64,000 bases of DNA. Origin: Oscillibacter faecalis_A. GTDB taxonomy: Bacteria > Bacillota > Clostridia > Oscillospirales > Oscillospiraceae. Shown here in pieces: positions 15,639 through 24,383 of this stretch. The DNA lies in NCBI RefSeq assembly GCF_029218125.1, contig NZ_JARFXX010000004.1:186001-250000 (forward strand), in the 5' to 3' direction. The position numbers were made by a program, and so were the translations under genes. Position 1 is the stretch's first letter. The number at the start of each line of letters is the position of its first letter. The notes below the pieces were generated by a model. That model saw only the letters and a list, made by a program, of their open reading frames with translations. It did not search any database and had not been told where the DNA came from.

Positions 15639-17150
15639 TTAGCTTCTCCCGCCGCTGTTGGAGGTATCCTTCAGGAGCACATCGTGTGCGCCGCCCTCGA
15701 CAATAGAGGTGGCGGAAACCAGCGTCAGCTTGGCCTTTTCCCGCAGCTCGGGAATGGTGAGCGCGCCGCAGTTGCACATGGTGGAGCGGACCTTGGCCAG
15801 TGTGGTGGCCATACCGTCTGCCAGTGCACCGGCATAGGGAACGTAGGAATCCACGCCTTCTTCAAAGCTCAGCTTGGCGGCGCCGCCCAGATCATAGCGC
15901 TGCCAGTTCCGGGCGCGGGCGCTGCCCTCGCCCCAGTATTCCTTCATATAGCTGCCGCCCACCAAAATCTTGCTGGTGGGGGATTCGTCAAACCGGGAGA
16001 AGTAGCGGCCCAGCATACAGAAATCCGCGCCCATGGCCAGTGCCAGCGTGATGTGGTAATCCTGCACGATGCCACCATCGGCGCAGATGGGGACATAGAT
16101 GCCGGTTTCCTCAAAATACTTGTCCCGCTCGGCGGCCACATCGATCACGGCTGTGGCCTGACCGCGGCCGATGCCCTTGGTCTCGCGGGTGATGCAGATG
16201 GAGCCGCCGCCAATGCCAATCTTCACAAAGTCGGCGCCAGCGTCTGCCAGGAAACGGAAGCCCTCGCCATCCACCACGTTGCCGGCGCCTACCTTGACCG
16301 TGTTGCCATACTTGGAGCGAATCCACTCAAGGCAGTGCTTCTGCCAATAGGAATAGCCCTCGGAGGAGTCCATGACCAGCACATCCACACCGGCGTCCAC
16401 CAGCGCGGGCACCCGCTGCTCGTAGTCCCGGGTATTGATGCCGGCGCCCACCACGTAGCGCTTCTGGCTGTCCAGCAACTCCAGAGGATTGCCCTTGTGG
16501 GAATCGTAGTCCTTGCGGAACACAAAGCTCACCAGATGACCGTCCTCAGAGAGAATAGGCAGGGCGTTGAGCTTGTGGTCCCAGATAATGTCATTGGCGA
16601 TTTTCAGGCTGGTGCCCTCCGGGGCGGAAATGATCTTTTCCACCGGGGTCATGAAATCCGCCACCTTGGCGTCTGGCTCCATGCGGCTGACCCGGTAATC
16701 ACGGCTGGTGACCAGACCCAGCATCTTGCCGGTGCCGGTGCCGTCATCCGTGACAGCCATGGTGGAGTGGCCGGTGCGCTGCTTCAGAGCCAGCACATCC
16801 GCCAGAGTATCCGTCACCCGGAGGTTGGAATCGCTGATGACAAAGCCCGCCTTGTAGTTCTTGACCCGGCGGACCATGGCCGCCTGAGACTCAATGGACT
16901 GGGAGACATAAATAAAGGCAATGCCGCCCTCCTTGGCTAAGGCAATGCCCATCTGCTCGCCGGACACAGCCTGCATCACGGCGGAGACCATGGGGACGTT
17001 CATGGTCAGGGGGCATTCCTCGCCCTTTTTGAACCGGACCACCGGGGTTTTCAGGGAAACATTAGAGGGGATGCAGTGCTCAGAGGAATAGCCGGGCACC
17101 AGCAGATACTCGCTGAAGGTGTGAGAGGGTTCCTGGAAGAAATACGCCAT
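15639..17150 (-). CDS. guaB: Inosine-5'-monophosphate dehydrogenase
   Basis: Catalyses the NAD-dependent oxidation of IMP to XMP, the committed step of GMP synthesis. The 503-residue protein has a (beta/alpha)8 barrel split by two CBS domains (about residues 100-215; GLVTSRDYRVS, NALPILSEDGHLVSF). The active-site loop is GIGGGSICITRETKGIGRGQ, with the nucleophile Cys319. This variant loop (ITRETKGIGRGQ) is a recognised IMPDH subtype, different from the common TTRxVAGVG form. The ATG at 17150 follows AAAGAGGT. Its stop is 130 nt from the oppositely transcribed hairpin region; GntR gene lies upstream on the same strand. Confidence 0.9.
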   Translation of the reverse strand: MAYFFQEPSHTFSEYLLVPGYSSEHCIPSNVSLKTPVVRFKKGEECPLTMNVPMVSAVMQAVSGEQMGIALAKEGGIAFIYVSQSIESQAAMVRRVKNYKAGFVISDSNLRVTDTLADVLALKQRTGHSTMAVTDDGTGTGKMLGLVTSRDYRVSRMEPDAKVADFMTPVEKIISAPEGTSLKIANDIIWDHKLNALPILSEDGHLVSFVFRKDYDSHKGNPLELLDSQKRYVVGAGINTRDYEQRVPALVDAGVDVLVMDSSEGYSYWQKHCLEWIRSKYGNTVKVGAGNVVDGEGFRFLADAGADFVKIGIGGGSICITRETKGIGRGQATAVIDVAAERDKYFEETGIYVPICADGGIVQDYHITLALAMGADFCMLGRYFSRFDESPTSKILVGGSYMKEYWGEGSARARNWQRYDLGGAAKLSFEEGVDSYVPYAGALADGMATTLAKVRSTMCNCGALTIPELREKAKLTLVSATSIVEGGAHDVLLKDTSNSGGRS

Positions 17151-17246
17151 ATAAAAATTACCTCTTTCCGTGAAATTGACTGATAAAATGTTAAAATCGA
17201 TGATACCGCAAAAATGCGGAAAGGTCAAGCGGACAGGGCAGGGGGC

Positions 17247-17972
17247 TTACAGCTTTTTCCGCAGAACGGTGTGGCGGAAGATGCCATCGGCAAAATATTC
17301 GCTGGAGACGAACACCGGCACACCGTCGATGTCATAGTCCACCTCGTCCATATTCAGCAGCGGCGTTCCCTGCGGGACCTGAAAAATATCGGCAAGAAAC
17401 GCATCTGCCGTTAAGGGCCGCAGGTCTGTCAGGTCCATATAGGGGGAGATACCGCAGACCTCCTGCAAAAAGCCGAAGATGGGCTGACGCAGCTCCGCAT
17501 TGGTATAGACGCGCCGGAGGCGGGATTTTTCCACCATGTCCTCACAGTAAATAGCGGGACGGCCATCAGCGGTGCAGAGCCGGGAGATTCGCAGCAGCGG
17601 CGTTCCGGCGGAGATTCCCAGCTTGGCGGCGATGCGATCATCCGCCAGAAGCTCGGCGGCGCGGACAAAGGCCAGCCCGGGGGTGCGGCCGCTCTGGCGA
17701 ATCATATCCATGAACTCCACCTCAATGTCCATGCGGGCCTGTGCCCCCAAGACATGGCGGTTGATGACGGTGCCGACGCCGTGCCGCCGGGTGATGAAGC
17801 CCTCCCGGTCCAGCGACGCTAAAATATCCCGTAGCTGCGTGCGGCTGATTCCCAATCGCTCGGAAAGCACGCTTTCACGGGGGAGACGGTCGCAATGGGC
17901 GTATTCCCCCTCCCGCATGGCGGTCAATAGCTGCGCGCGGATGCTTTTGGCCTGACGGGGCTTTTCGTTCAT
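17247..17972 (-). CDS. GntR-family transcription regulator with UTRA domain
   Basis: A 241-residue repressor-type protein. The N-terminal winged helix (about residues 10-75) has LPRESVLSERLGISRTQLRDILASL, and the C-terminal half is a UTRA-like ligand domain (LRISRLCTADGRPAIYCEDM, GTPLLNMDEVDYD). HutC/FarR-subfamily members respond to sugars, amino acids or fatty acids. The ATG at 17972 has GGAGG upstream. It lies 96 nt upstream of guaB on the same strand and may read through into it. Its target is unknown; a palindrome just upstream could be its own operator. Confidence 0.85.
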   Translation of the reverse strand: MNEKPRQAKSIRAQLLTAMREGEYAHCDRLPRESVLSERLGISRTQLRDILASLDREGFITRRHGVGTVINRHVLGAQARMDIEVEFMDMIRQSGRTPGLAFVRAAELLADDRIAAKLGISAGTPLLRISRLCTADGRPAIYCEDMVEKSRLRRVYTNAELRQPIFGFLQEVCGISPYMDLTDLRPLTADAFLADIFQVPQGTPLLNMDEVDYDIDGVPVFVSSEYFADGIFRHTVLRKKL

Positions 17973-18000
17973 ATAGGGGCCTCCTTGCCAATAAAGAATA

Positions 18001-18009
18001 GGTAATACC
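18001..18009. promoter_or_regulatory. Possible GntR operator
   Basis: Short palindrome GGTAATACC located 28 nt before the GntR start codon, upstream of its ribosome binding site. GntR-type regulators often bind such GTNTNAC-like palindromes. Suggestive only. Confidence 0.3.
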
Positions 18010-18210
18010 ATTTTCTGACTATTTTACAAAATGCGCTGCCATTTTGCAATACACAAATTCAACAGATTTTGTCCGCGTACCTGTGGCGGGGTTGTCTGCC
18101 CTGTCGGGAAAGGTCAATCTATTGGCACAAATTCTTTGTGTACTTTAACGATGGACAAATGTCTTCGACAAAAGTAAAATGGGACAGGATCATGTAAGGG
18201 AGGCCCAAGT

Positions 18211-18723
18211 ATGGATAATATTGTTTTGATCGGTATGCCGGGTACGGGCAAGAGCACCGTGGGGCAGGCATTGGCGGCCCGACTGGATTATGGCTTTGTG
18301 GATGTGGACGATCTGATCGTGGAGGCGGCGGGAAAAACGCTGCCGGATATTCTGCGTCAGGACGGACTGGAGACTTTTTATAAAATCGAAAATCAGGTGG
18401 GACGGGAGCTGGAGTGGACCCACACCGTCATCGCCACCGGCGGCAGCATGGTGCTCTATCCGGAGGCCATGGCCCATCTGAAGGAGGGCAGTGTGGTGGT
18501 TTGGCTCCAGACGCCCTTTGACGAGATACAAAAGCGGATGCCGAAGGACCTTTATGACCGTGGCATCGCGGCCCCCAAGGGGATGCCGCTGCGGGAAATT
18601 TATGAGGAGCGCCGTGGGCTGTACGCAAAATATGCCGACCTCATCGTGGCCAGCCGGGAGGGCGAGGACGATACTGCCCAACTGGTAGAGGAGGTCATGC
18701 GGACAGTGGGTCTGCAGGCGTAG
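18211..18723 (+). CDS. aroK: Shikimate kinase
   Basis: A 170-residue P-loop kinase that would phosphorylate shikimate in the aromatic amino acid pathway. The Walker A motif GMPGTGKST is at residues 8-16. DVDDLIVEAAG (shikimate-binding Asp), QDGLETFYKIE (the F-R-x-x-E-like site, here F-Y-K-x-E) and VIATGGSMV follow in the expected order. The central Arg of the usual FRxxE motif is replaced by Lys or shifted, so another small-molecule kinase is possible. It is a single gene, with no other aro gene nearby. Confidence 0.75.
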   Translation: MDNIVLIGMPGTGKSTVGQALAARLDYGFVDVDDLIVEAAGKTLPDILRQDGLETFYKIENQVGRELEWTHTVIATGGSMVLYPEAMAHLKEGSVVVWLQTPFDEIQKRMPKDLYDRGIAAPKGMPLREIYEERRGLYAKYADLIVASREGEDDTAQLVEEVMRTVGLQA

Positions 18724-18730
18724 CGGAAAA

Positions 18731-18761
18731 GCGGAACAGCCGGTTTCTCCGGCTGTTCCGC
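18731..18761. terminator. Hairpin after shikimate kinase
   Basis: 13-bp inverted repeat GCGGAACAGCCGG (18731-18743) / CCGGCTGTTCCGC (18749-18761). No T-run on plus; four T follow on minus. Confidence 0.55.
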
Positions 18762-18883
18762 CGCTGCGGGCATATCATCGGTAGAGCCGATGGCTATTGG
18801 AAAAAAGCTGCGGAGCAACCGTAAAATCGACATTTTGAATAAAGCTGTCGGTGATTTTTTGGCAGAAGCTGTCAAAAAAAGGC

Positions 18884-18912
18884 TTGCAAACCGAAAAATG
18901 CTCCTGTATAAT
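18884..18912 (+). promoter_or_regulatory. Promoter of the uracil permease transcript
   Basis: TTGCAA (18884-18889), 17-nt spacer, TATAAT (18907-18912). The transcript would start near 18919, about 195 nt before the permease. Confidence 0.8.
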
Positions 18913-18945
18913 AGGCCCAATGAATTGATAAGGGAGGGGAAACCG

Positions 18946-19017
18946 ATGCATTTGCTGCGGAACAAAACAGAACGGCTTCCCATCTGCGATTCCCTTTTGA
19001 TTTTCGTTTCCTTTTGA
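18946..19017 (+). CDS. Short leader ORF before uracil permease
   Basis: A 23-codon ORF (MHLLRNKTERLPICDSLLIF then VSF) with GGGAGGGG 7-8 nt before its ATG. Its stop codon at 19015-19017 touches the first base of the terminator stem, the classic geometry of a leader whose translation governs attenuation. No homologue recognised. It is either a true leader peptide or chance reading within an untranslated leader. Confidence 0.5.
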   Translation: MHLLRNKTERLPICDSLLIFVSF

Positions 19018-19044
19018 CCGGCTATTGGTGCCGGTATTTTTTTT
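19017..19044 (+). terminator. Leader terminator (attenuator) before uracil permease
   Basis: Stem ACCGGC (19017-19022) / GCCGGT (19030-19035), then eight T (19037-19044). It lies between the promoter and the permease start, so it must be bypassed for expression. Confidence 0.8.
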
Positions 19045-19113
19045 GCCCATTTTTAGTGTGTCTATTAAAAAAATATCAGATAGAAATTTTGTGTGTATGA
19101 GAGGAGAACAAAG

Positions 19114-20502
19114 ATGAACGAGAAAAAGAAGCCGGTTTTGGGACAGGAGGCTGTGACCGACGCCCGGGTGCTGGGGGCACCCCGGATGCTGGTGCTGGGG
19201 CTGCAGCATTTATTCGCTATGTTCGGCGCCACGGTGCTGGTGCCGATTTTGGTGCAGGGCTACGGTCTGCCGCTGAGCATCCAGACCACGCTGCTGATGG
19301 CGGGTCTCGGTACGCTGCTGTTCCATGTGTGCACGAAATTCAAGGTTCCCGCGTTCCTCGGGTCCTCGTTTGCCTATCTCGGCGGCTTTTCCACAGTGGC
19401 CTCCATGCCGGCCTACGAGGGTTTTGACCCGGAGCTGAAGCTGGCCTACGCGCTGGGCGGCATCGTTATTGCGGGCCTTTTGTATCTGGTGCTGGCGCTG
19501 CTTTTCAAGGTTCTGGGTGCCAAGACCGTTATGCGCTATTTCCCTCCCATCGTTACCGGCCCCATGATCATCATGATCGGATTGAACCTCTCCGGCTCCG
19601 CCATTACCAACGCCCAGACCTGCTGGTGGCTGGCATTGGTGGCCATGGCCATCATCGTGGTTGCCAACATCTGGGGCAAGGGCATGGTGAAGATTATCCC
19701 CATTCTGCTGGGTGTGGTCGGCAGCTATCTTGTGGCGGTCATCGCCACGTTCTGCGGCGCGGAGCTGCCGGACGCCAACGGCGTCATGCAGCCGCTGGTG
19801 AATTTTACCGCTGTCAGCGAGGCGCATCTGGTGGGCCTCCAGAAGTTCATCCTTGCAAAGTTTGATATTTCCGCCATTTTAGTGATGGCACCCATCGCCA
19901 TTGCCGCCATGATGGAGCACATCGGCGACATCTCCGCCATTTCCTCCACCACCGGCAATAACTTCATCGAGGACCCCGGTCTGCACCGCACCCTGATGGG
20001 CGATGGTCTGGCAACGGCCTTTGCGGGCCTGTTCGGCGGCCCTGCCAACACCACCTACGGTGAGAATACCGGCGTACTGGCGCTTTCCAAGGTCTACGAT
20101 CCCCGGGTCATCCGGCTGGCGGCCATCTACGCCATCATTCTCAGCTTCTCTCCCAAGTTTGACGCGCTGGTGAACTCCATTCCCTCCGCCATCGTGGGCG
20201 GCGTCAGCTTCATCCTCTATGGCATGATCTCCGCTGTGGGCGTCCGCAACATTGTGGAAAATCAGGTGGATCTCACCAAGTCTCGCAACCTTATTATTGC
20301 GGCGGTGATGTTTGTCAGCGGCCTTGGCTTCAGCTCCGTGGGTGGTGTGACCTTCACCGTGGGCGGCGCGGCGGTAACGCTGTCCGGCCTTGCCATTGCG
20401 GCGCTGTGCGGCGTGATCCTCAACGCCATTCTGCCTGGCAACGATTATGAGTTCGGCGTCAGCGTCACAGGTGACAAGTCCGCCGACCTCGGCAGCTATT
20501 GA
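19114..20502 (+). CDS. uraA: Uracil permease (NCS2 family)
   Basis: A 462-residue membrane transporter of the nucleobase-ascorbate (NCS2) family with about 14 helices. The substrate-discriminating motif GGPANTTYGENTGVLALS matches the uracil branch (NTTYGEN in UraA/PyrP) and not the QNxG motif of xanthine permeases; HIGDISAISSTTG carries the other conserved acidic site. It imports uracil with protons. ATG at 19114 follows GAGGAG; the reading frame upstream (19093) lacks a good site. The leader terminator before it suggests control by pyrimidine supply. Confidence 0.9.
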   Translation: MNEKKKPVLGQEAVTDARVLGAPRMLVLGLQHLFAMFGATVLVPILVQGYGLPLSIQTTLLMAGLGTLLFHVCTKFKVPAFLGSSFAYLGGFSTVASMPAYEGFDPELKLAYALGGIVIAGLLYLVLALLFKVLGAKTVMRYFPPIVTGPMIIMIGLNLSGSAITNAQTCWWLALVAMAIIVVANIWGKGMVKIIPILLGVVGSYLVAVIATFCGAELPDANGVMQPLVNFTAVSEAHLVGLQKFILAKFDISAILVMAPIAIAAMMEHIGDISAISSTTGNNFIEDPGLHRTLMGDGLATAFAGLFGGPANTTYGENTGVLALSKVYDPRVIRLAAIYAIILSFSPKFDALVNSIPSAIVGGVSFILYGMISAVGVRNIVENQVDLTKSRNLIIAAVMFVSGLGFSSVGGVTFTVGGAAVTLSGLAIAALCGVILNAILPGNDYEFGVSVTGDKSADLGSY

Positions 20503-20534
20503 GCGTCCGTCCCGCAGAAACAGAAGAACTATGC

Positions 20535-20571
20535 AAATACGGAGCGCCAGATGTCCGGCACTCCGTATTTT
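20535..20571 (+). terminator. Terminator of uracil permease
   Basis: Inverted repeat AAATACGGAG (20535-20544) / CTCCGTATTT (20561-20570) followed by a short T-run, 33 nt after the stop. Confidence 0.65.
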
Positions 20572-20604
20572 GCCGGGAAATGGGAAAATTCTGCGGAAAA
20601 GGCG

Positions 20605-20632
20605 TTGACAAGGGGCAAAAATGCCCTATAAT
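20605..20632 (+). promoter_or_regulatory. Promoter of the lysine riboswitch transcript
   Basis: TTGACA (20605-20610), 16-nt spacer, TATAAT (20627-20632). The spacer itself contains the inverted repeat GGGCA/TGCCC. Confidence 0.85.
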
Positions 20633-20644
20633 GAGAGCAGAACC

Positions 20645-20884
20645 AAGTGAATAAGGCATGATAGAGGCGCGGCTGATAAGAGTATCCGTCCGGGAGACAG
20701 GCAACGGAGGACGGAAAAAGGGTCAGCCGCCGAAGAACCGGTCTGTTTGCCTGATGGACCGGTATCTGGGCTGTCGGAGAAGATCTGGCAGACTGTCGCC
20801 CGGAGGCGGGCGGAGCGCTGTTGTGGTCTATTTGAAGTTGAGGTCTCAAATGGGGGCATGGCGTGCGTCATGCCCCCATTTTTT
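20645..20884 (+). promoter_or_regulatory. Lysine riboswitch (L-box) with terminator
   Basis: The aptamer core is recognisable: GATAGAGGCGCGG (20660-20672), AAGAGTA, GCCGCCGAAG (20726-20735), then GGGCTGTC and GACTGTCGCC toward the 3' side, in the order of the L-box consensus. The expression platform ends in a terminator with 12-bp arms AATGGGGGCATG (20849-20860) / CATGCCCCCATT (20869-20880) and six T. Lysine binding should switch the downstream transporter off. Confidence 0.92.
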
Positions 20885-20928
20885 CATGCTCCGCCATATT
20901 GGAAGCGGAAAACGAAAGGAGAAATTCC

Positions 20929-22575
20929 ATGAAGAAGCATTCTGTCCTGCGCGCAGCACTGCTGGCCGCATTGGCCGCCGCTCTGCTGGGCGTCCCGGTG
21001 CTGGCTGCCGGTGAGGAGGCCGCTGCCGGCAGCCTGTACGGTACGGTCTGGGCGCTGCTGCCGCCGGTGATCGCTATCACGCTGGCGCTTATTACCAAGG
21101 AGGCCTACAGCTCCCTCTTTATCGGTATTGTGGTGGGGGCGCTGTTCGCAAAGGGCTTTTCCCCCATCGGAGCGCTGGATATGATCGTCAACGATGGCTT
21201 GGTGGCCGCAATTTCCGACAACGCCGGCATTTTCCTGTTTTTGGTGCTGCTGGGCATCATCGTAGCATTGGTGAACGCTGCCGGCGGCTCCGCCGCCTTT
21301 GGCCGCTGGGCCTCGAAGAACATCAAGACAAAGGTGGGCGCGTCCCTTGCCACCTTTGTGCTGGGTATCCTCATCTTCATTGACGATTACTTCAACTGCC
21401 TCACCGTCGGCACGGTCATGCGCCCGGTGACGGACAGTCATCGCATTTCCCGTCCTAAGCTGGCCTATCTCATTGACGCGACCGCCGCGCCGGTGTGCAT
21501 GATTGCCCCCATTTCCTCATGGGCGGCGGCGGTTTCCTCCACGGCGGAGGGCTTAGATACCGGCATCAGCGGCATCCAGCTTTTCATCAAGGCCATCCCC
21601 TATAATCTCTATTCCCTGCTGACGTTTGTGTTTATCATCGGCCTTTCCATGATGCAGTTTGATTACGGCCCCATGAAGGACTTTGAGCGCCTCGCCCGGG
21701 AGACCGGTGAGCTGGGGGCGCTGAAGTCTGAGGAGGATGAAAAGATCAACCCCAAGGGGAGAGTCATCGACCTGCTGCTCCCTGTGGCGGTGCTGATCAT
21801 CTGCTGCACGGTGGGCATGATCTATGTGGGCGGCTTCTTCGGCGTGGACGCATGGGGCGGTACGGACTGCGCCGGGGATTTCATCGGCGCCTTCGGCAAT
21901 ACGGATGCTTTTATCGGCCTGCCATGGGGCGGCATTATTGCGCTGCTGTTTACGGTAATTTATCTGCTGCTTCGGCGGGTCATTACGTTTAAGGACGCTA
22001 TGGACTGCATTCCCAAGGGCTTCAACGCCATGATCTCTCCCATCCTGATTCTGACGCTGGCAGTTTCTCTGAAAGCTACTATTACGTCACTGGGCGCCAG
22101 CGTTTATGTCCACGATCTAATGGAGGGCGCGGCCTCCGCGCTGTACTCCATGCTGCCGGCTGTGATTTTCCTCGTGGCCTGTGTGCTGGCCTTTGCCTCC
22201 GGCACCTCATGGGGGACCTTCGGCATTCTCATTCCCATAGTCACGGCGATTTTCCCTGCCTCCAGCGAGCTGCTTATTATCGGTATTTCCGCCTGCTGTG
22301 CCGGTGCCGTGATGGGCGACCACTGCTCTCCCATTTCCGATACTTCCATCATGGCCTCTGCGGGCGCGCAGTGCAATCACCTTGACCATGTGGCCACACA
22401 GCTTCCCTATGTGCTGACGGTGGCGTGTGTCTGCGTGGTGGGCTTCATCGTGGCGGGTTTTGTGCAGAATGTGTATATCACATGGGCGGTGAGCCTTGCC
22501 CTGATGCTGGGCGTGCTGTTTGCCCTCCGCAGTATCGAACGGAAAAGGGCCCTTTCCCGTGAGCCGATTCAATAA
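20929..22575 (+). CDS. NhaC-family Na+/H+ antiporter-like transporter, likely lysine transporter
   Basis: A 548-residue membrane protein with a cleavable-looking signal sequence (about residues 1-27, ending VLAAG) and about 12 helices. The NhaC signatures are present: FIDDYFNCLTVGTVMRPVTD, APISSWAAAVSS and GDHCSPISDTSIMAS. ATG at 20929 follows AAAGGAG. NhaC-like proteins placed behind L-box riboswitches have been proposed as lysine importers, and the riboswitch here supports that role over simple sodium export. It is a single-gene transcript. Confidence 0.85.
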   Translation: MKKHSVLRAALLAALAAALLGVPVLAAGEEAAAGSLYGTVWALLPPVIAITLALITKEAYSSLFIGIVVGALFAKGFSPIGALDMIVNDGLVAAISDNAGIFLFLVLLGIIVALVNAAGGSAAFGRWASKNIKTKVGASLATFVLGILIFIDDYFNCLTVGTVMRPVTDSHRISRPKLAYLIDATAAPVCMIAPISSWAAAVSSTAEGLDTGISGIQLFIKAIPYNLYSLLTFVFIIGLSMMQFDYGPMKDFERLARETGELGALKSEEDEKINPKGRVIDLLLPVAVLIICCTVGMIYVGGFFGVDAWGGTDCAGDFIGAFGNTDAFIGLPWGGIIALLFTVIYLLLRRVITFKDAMDCIPKGFNAMISPILILTLAVSLKATITSLGASVYVHDLMEGAASALYSMLPAVIFLVACVLAFASGTSWGTFGILIPIVTAIFPASSELLIIGISACCAGAVMGDHCSPISDTSIMASAGAQCNHLDHVATQLPYVLTVACVCVVGFIVAGFVQNVYITWAVSLALMLGVLFALRSIERKRALSREPIQ

Positions 22576-22613
22576 GGCCAGCTTACGATAGGCGTATTTC
22601 CAAGGGCAATCAA

Positions 22614-22838
22614 AAAGCCTGCATGGCCAATGGCCATGCAGGCTTTAGCGTGTCGAAAAAGTCTTTTCTCCCCGCTGAACAAGTTTTCAGAACTTCATAA
22701 AAGTTCTGAAAACTAAGGATTTCAATGGCGCAGGACACCCTTCTTGGGTTTCCCGCGCACACCCTTCCTTACCGTTGCGGAGGATTTACCACTTTATCGA
22801 CAGTCTCAAGCCTGCATGGCCATTGGCCATGCAGGCTT
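22614..22838. repeat. Nested palindromic repeat region (possible MITE-like element)
   Basis: Two near-identical perfect hairpins (22614-22646 and 22808-22838, both spelling AGCCTGCATGGCCA/TGGCCATGCAGGCT around one central base) bracket about 160 bp. Inside are 12-nt inverted ends TGTCGAAAAAGT (22651-22662) and ACTTTATCGACA (22791-22802, one mismatch) and another hairpin, AGTTTTCAGAACTT (22682-22695) / AAGTTCTGAAAACT (22701-22714). No gene fits here. The first hairpin has a T-run on minus and could terminate obg transcripts. Apart from this structure I see nothing else in the 300-bp gap. Confidence 0.6.
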
Positions 22839-22875
22839 TACTTATTACGTTGAATATGCTTCAAAACAGACGCTC

Positions 22876-24162
22876 TCAGCGCTGATACTCAAATTCGTAG
22901 CCATCCAGAGAAACGGTATCGCCATCCTCAATGCCCCGTTCCTCAAGCTGCTGGTATAGCCCAGTCTCCCGCAGGGCCTTGTCGAACCACATCCGACTCT
23001 CGTAATCGTCGAAGTTGACGTTGGCCATGAGCCGCTGGAGCCACGGCCCCTGAATGAGCCACGTATGCCCGTCATCCATCCGCTGAATATCCAGCGGGGC
23101 GGAGGTATCCACCACCGGGGGCTTGGGAACGTATTCCGACTCGTAGACCGTCACCGGCGGCAGGGTGGAGAGCATCTCGGCCACACGGCTTACCAGCTCC
23201 CGCGTCCCCTGATGCGCTGCGGCGGAGATCTCCAGCAGGGGGAAGCCCTTGGCCTCCACATGGGCGCGAAGCCGCTCCAGATTTTCGGGATCAGCTATGA
23301 TATCCACCTTGTTGGCGGCGACGATTTGGGGCCGCTTGGCAAGGTCGGGGCTGTATTGGGACAGCTCGGCGTTAATAGCGTCAAAGTCTGCCACCGGGTC
23401 CCGGCCCTCACTGCCGGAAACATCTACCACGTGGACCAGCAGGCGGCAGCGGTCAATGTGGCGCAGAAAATCGTGGCCGAGACCGGCGCCCTCGCTGGCA
23501 CCCTCAATGATTCCGGGAATGTCGGCCATGACGAAGGAAACGCCCTCGTCCACCCATACAACGCCTAAATTGGGGTACAGGGTGGTAAAGTGGTAGTTGG
23601 CGATCTTAGGCTGTGCCTTGGAGACAACAGAGAGCAGTGTGGACTTGCCCACATTGGGGAAGCCGATGAGGCCCACATCTGCCAGCAGCTTCAGCTCTAA
23701 GAATACATCGTGGCTCTCACCGGGCAGACCCGCCTTGGCAAAACGGGGAACCTGACGGGTGGGCGTTGCAAAGTGCATATTGCCCCAGCCGCCCCGGCCG
23801 CCCTTGCAGAGCACGTAGGGCTCGCTGCCGCTCATATCCTTGATGATCTCGTTGGTTTCCGCGTCCCGCACCAGCGTGCCACGGGGGACACGAATGAGCA
23901 GATTGGCGCCATCCTTGCCGGATTTGCGGCCGCCCTGACCGTCTATGCCGTTTTCGGCGATATACTTGCGCTTATAGCGGAAGTCCATCAGGGTGGAGAG
24001 ATTATCGTCCACCTGCAAAATGATGGAGCCGCCCTTGCCGCCATCGCCGCCGTCCGGCCCGCCGGCTGCCACGTATTTTTCCCGGTGGAAGGCCACGGCG
24101 CCGTTGCCGCCGTTTCCGGCCCGAACGGTGATTCGGGCCTTATCAATAAATGTTGTTGCCAT
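22876..24162 (-). CDS. obg: GTPase Obg/CgtA
   Basis: Essential large-ribosomal-subunit assembly GTPase, 428 residues. Domains in order: the glycine-rich Obg fold (residues 1-157, with AGNGGNGAVAFHREKYVAAGGPDGGDGGKGG-type repeats), the G domain with G1 GFPNVGKST (167-175), G3 DIPGIIEGA and G4 ANKVD, and the C-terminal OCT domain of Gram-positive Obg (ending FDKALRETGLYQQLEERGIEDGDTV). Length and order are normal. It is read alone on the minus strand; no rplU/rpmA genes are visible upstream, which is their usual place. Confidence 0.95.
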   Translation of the reverse strand: MATTFIDKARITVRAGNGGNGAVAFHREKYVAAGGPDGGDGGKGGSIILQVDDNLSTLMDFRYKRKYIAENGIDGQGGRKSGKDGANLLIRVPRGTLVRDAETNEIIKDMSGSEPYVLCKGGRGGWGNMHFATPTRQVPRFAKAGLPGESHDVFLELKLLADVGLIGFPNVGKSTLLSVVSKAQPKIANYHFTTLYPNLGVVWVDEGVSFVMADIPGIIEGASEGAGLGHDFLRHIDRCRLLVHVVDVSGSEGRDPVADFDAINAELSQYSPDLAKRPQIVAANKVDIIADPENLERLRAHVEAKGFPLLEISAAAHQGTRELVSRVAEMLSTLPPVTVYESEYVPKPPVVDTSAPLDIQRMDDGHTWLIQGPWLQRLMANVNFDDYESRMWFDKALRETGLYQQLEERGIEDGDTVSLDGYEFEYQR

Positions 24163-24307
24163 TCAAAATGCCTCTCTGTATCTGAAGTTTTCAATATTCT
24201 ACCCAATTATAAGCATTTTAGCGAAAAACGGAGCAAACGTCAAGAGCAGCGGTGAAAAGGAACCAAAAAAGCGGGGGAAAGGGGCCGTTGATTGGTGCAG
24301 CCGCCGA

Positions 24308-24336
24308 TTTACAGCGCTTGCCGGGAATGGTATGAT
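24308..24336 (+). promoter_or_regulatory. Promoter of the aminotransferase gene
   Basis: TTTACA (24308-24313), 17-nt spacer, TATGAT (24331-24336), 48 nt before the start codon. Confidence 0.65.
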
Positions 24337-24383
24337 AACTGTAATAAGCGCAATTAATCTATTCTGTATCGGGAGGATTTGCT

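Noticed and set aside
18790..19017. A 75-codon frame ending with the uracil permease leader ORF
   Set aside because: Its first two thirds lie upstream of the promoter at 18884-18912, so the transcript cannot include them. Only the 23-codon end has a ribosome binding site.
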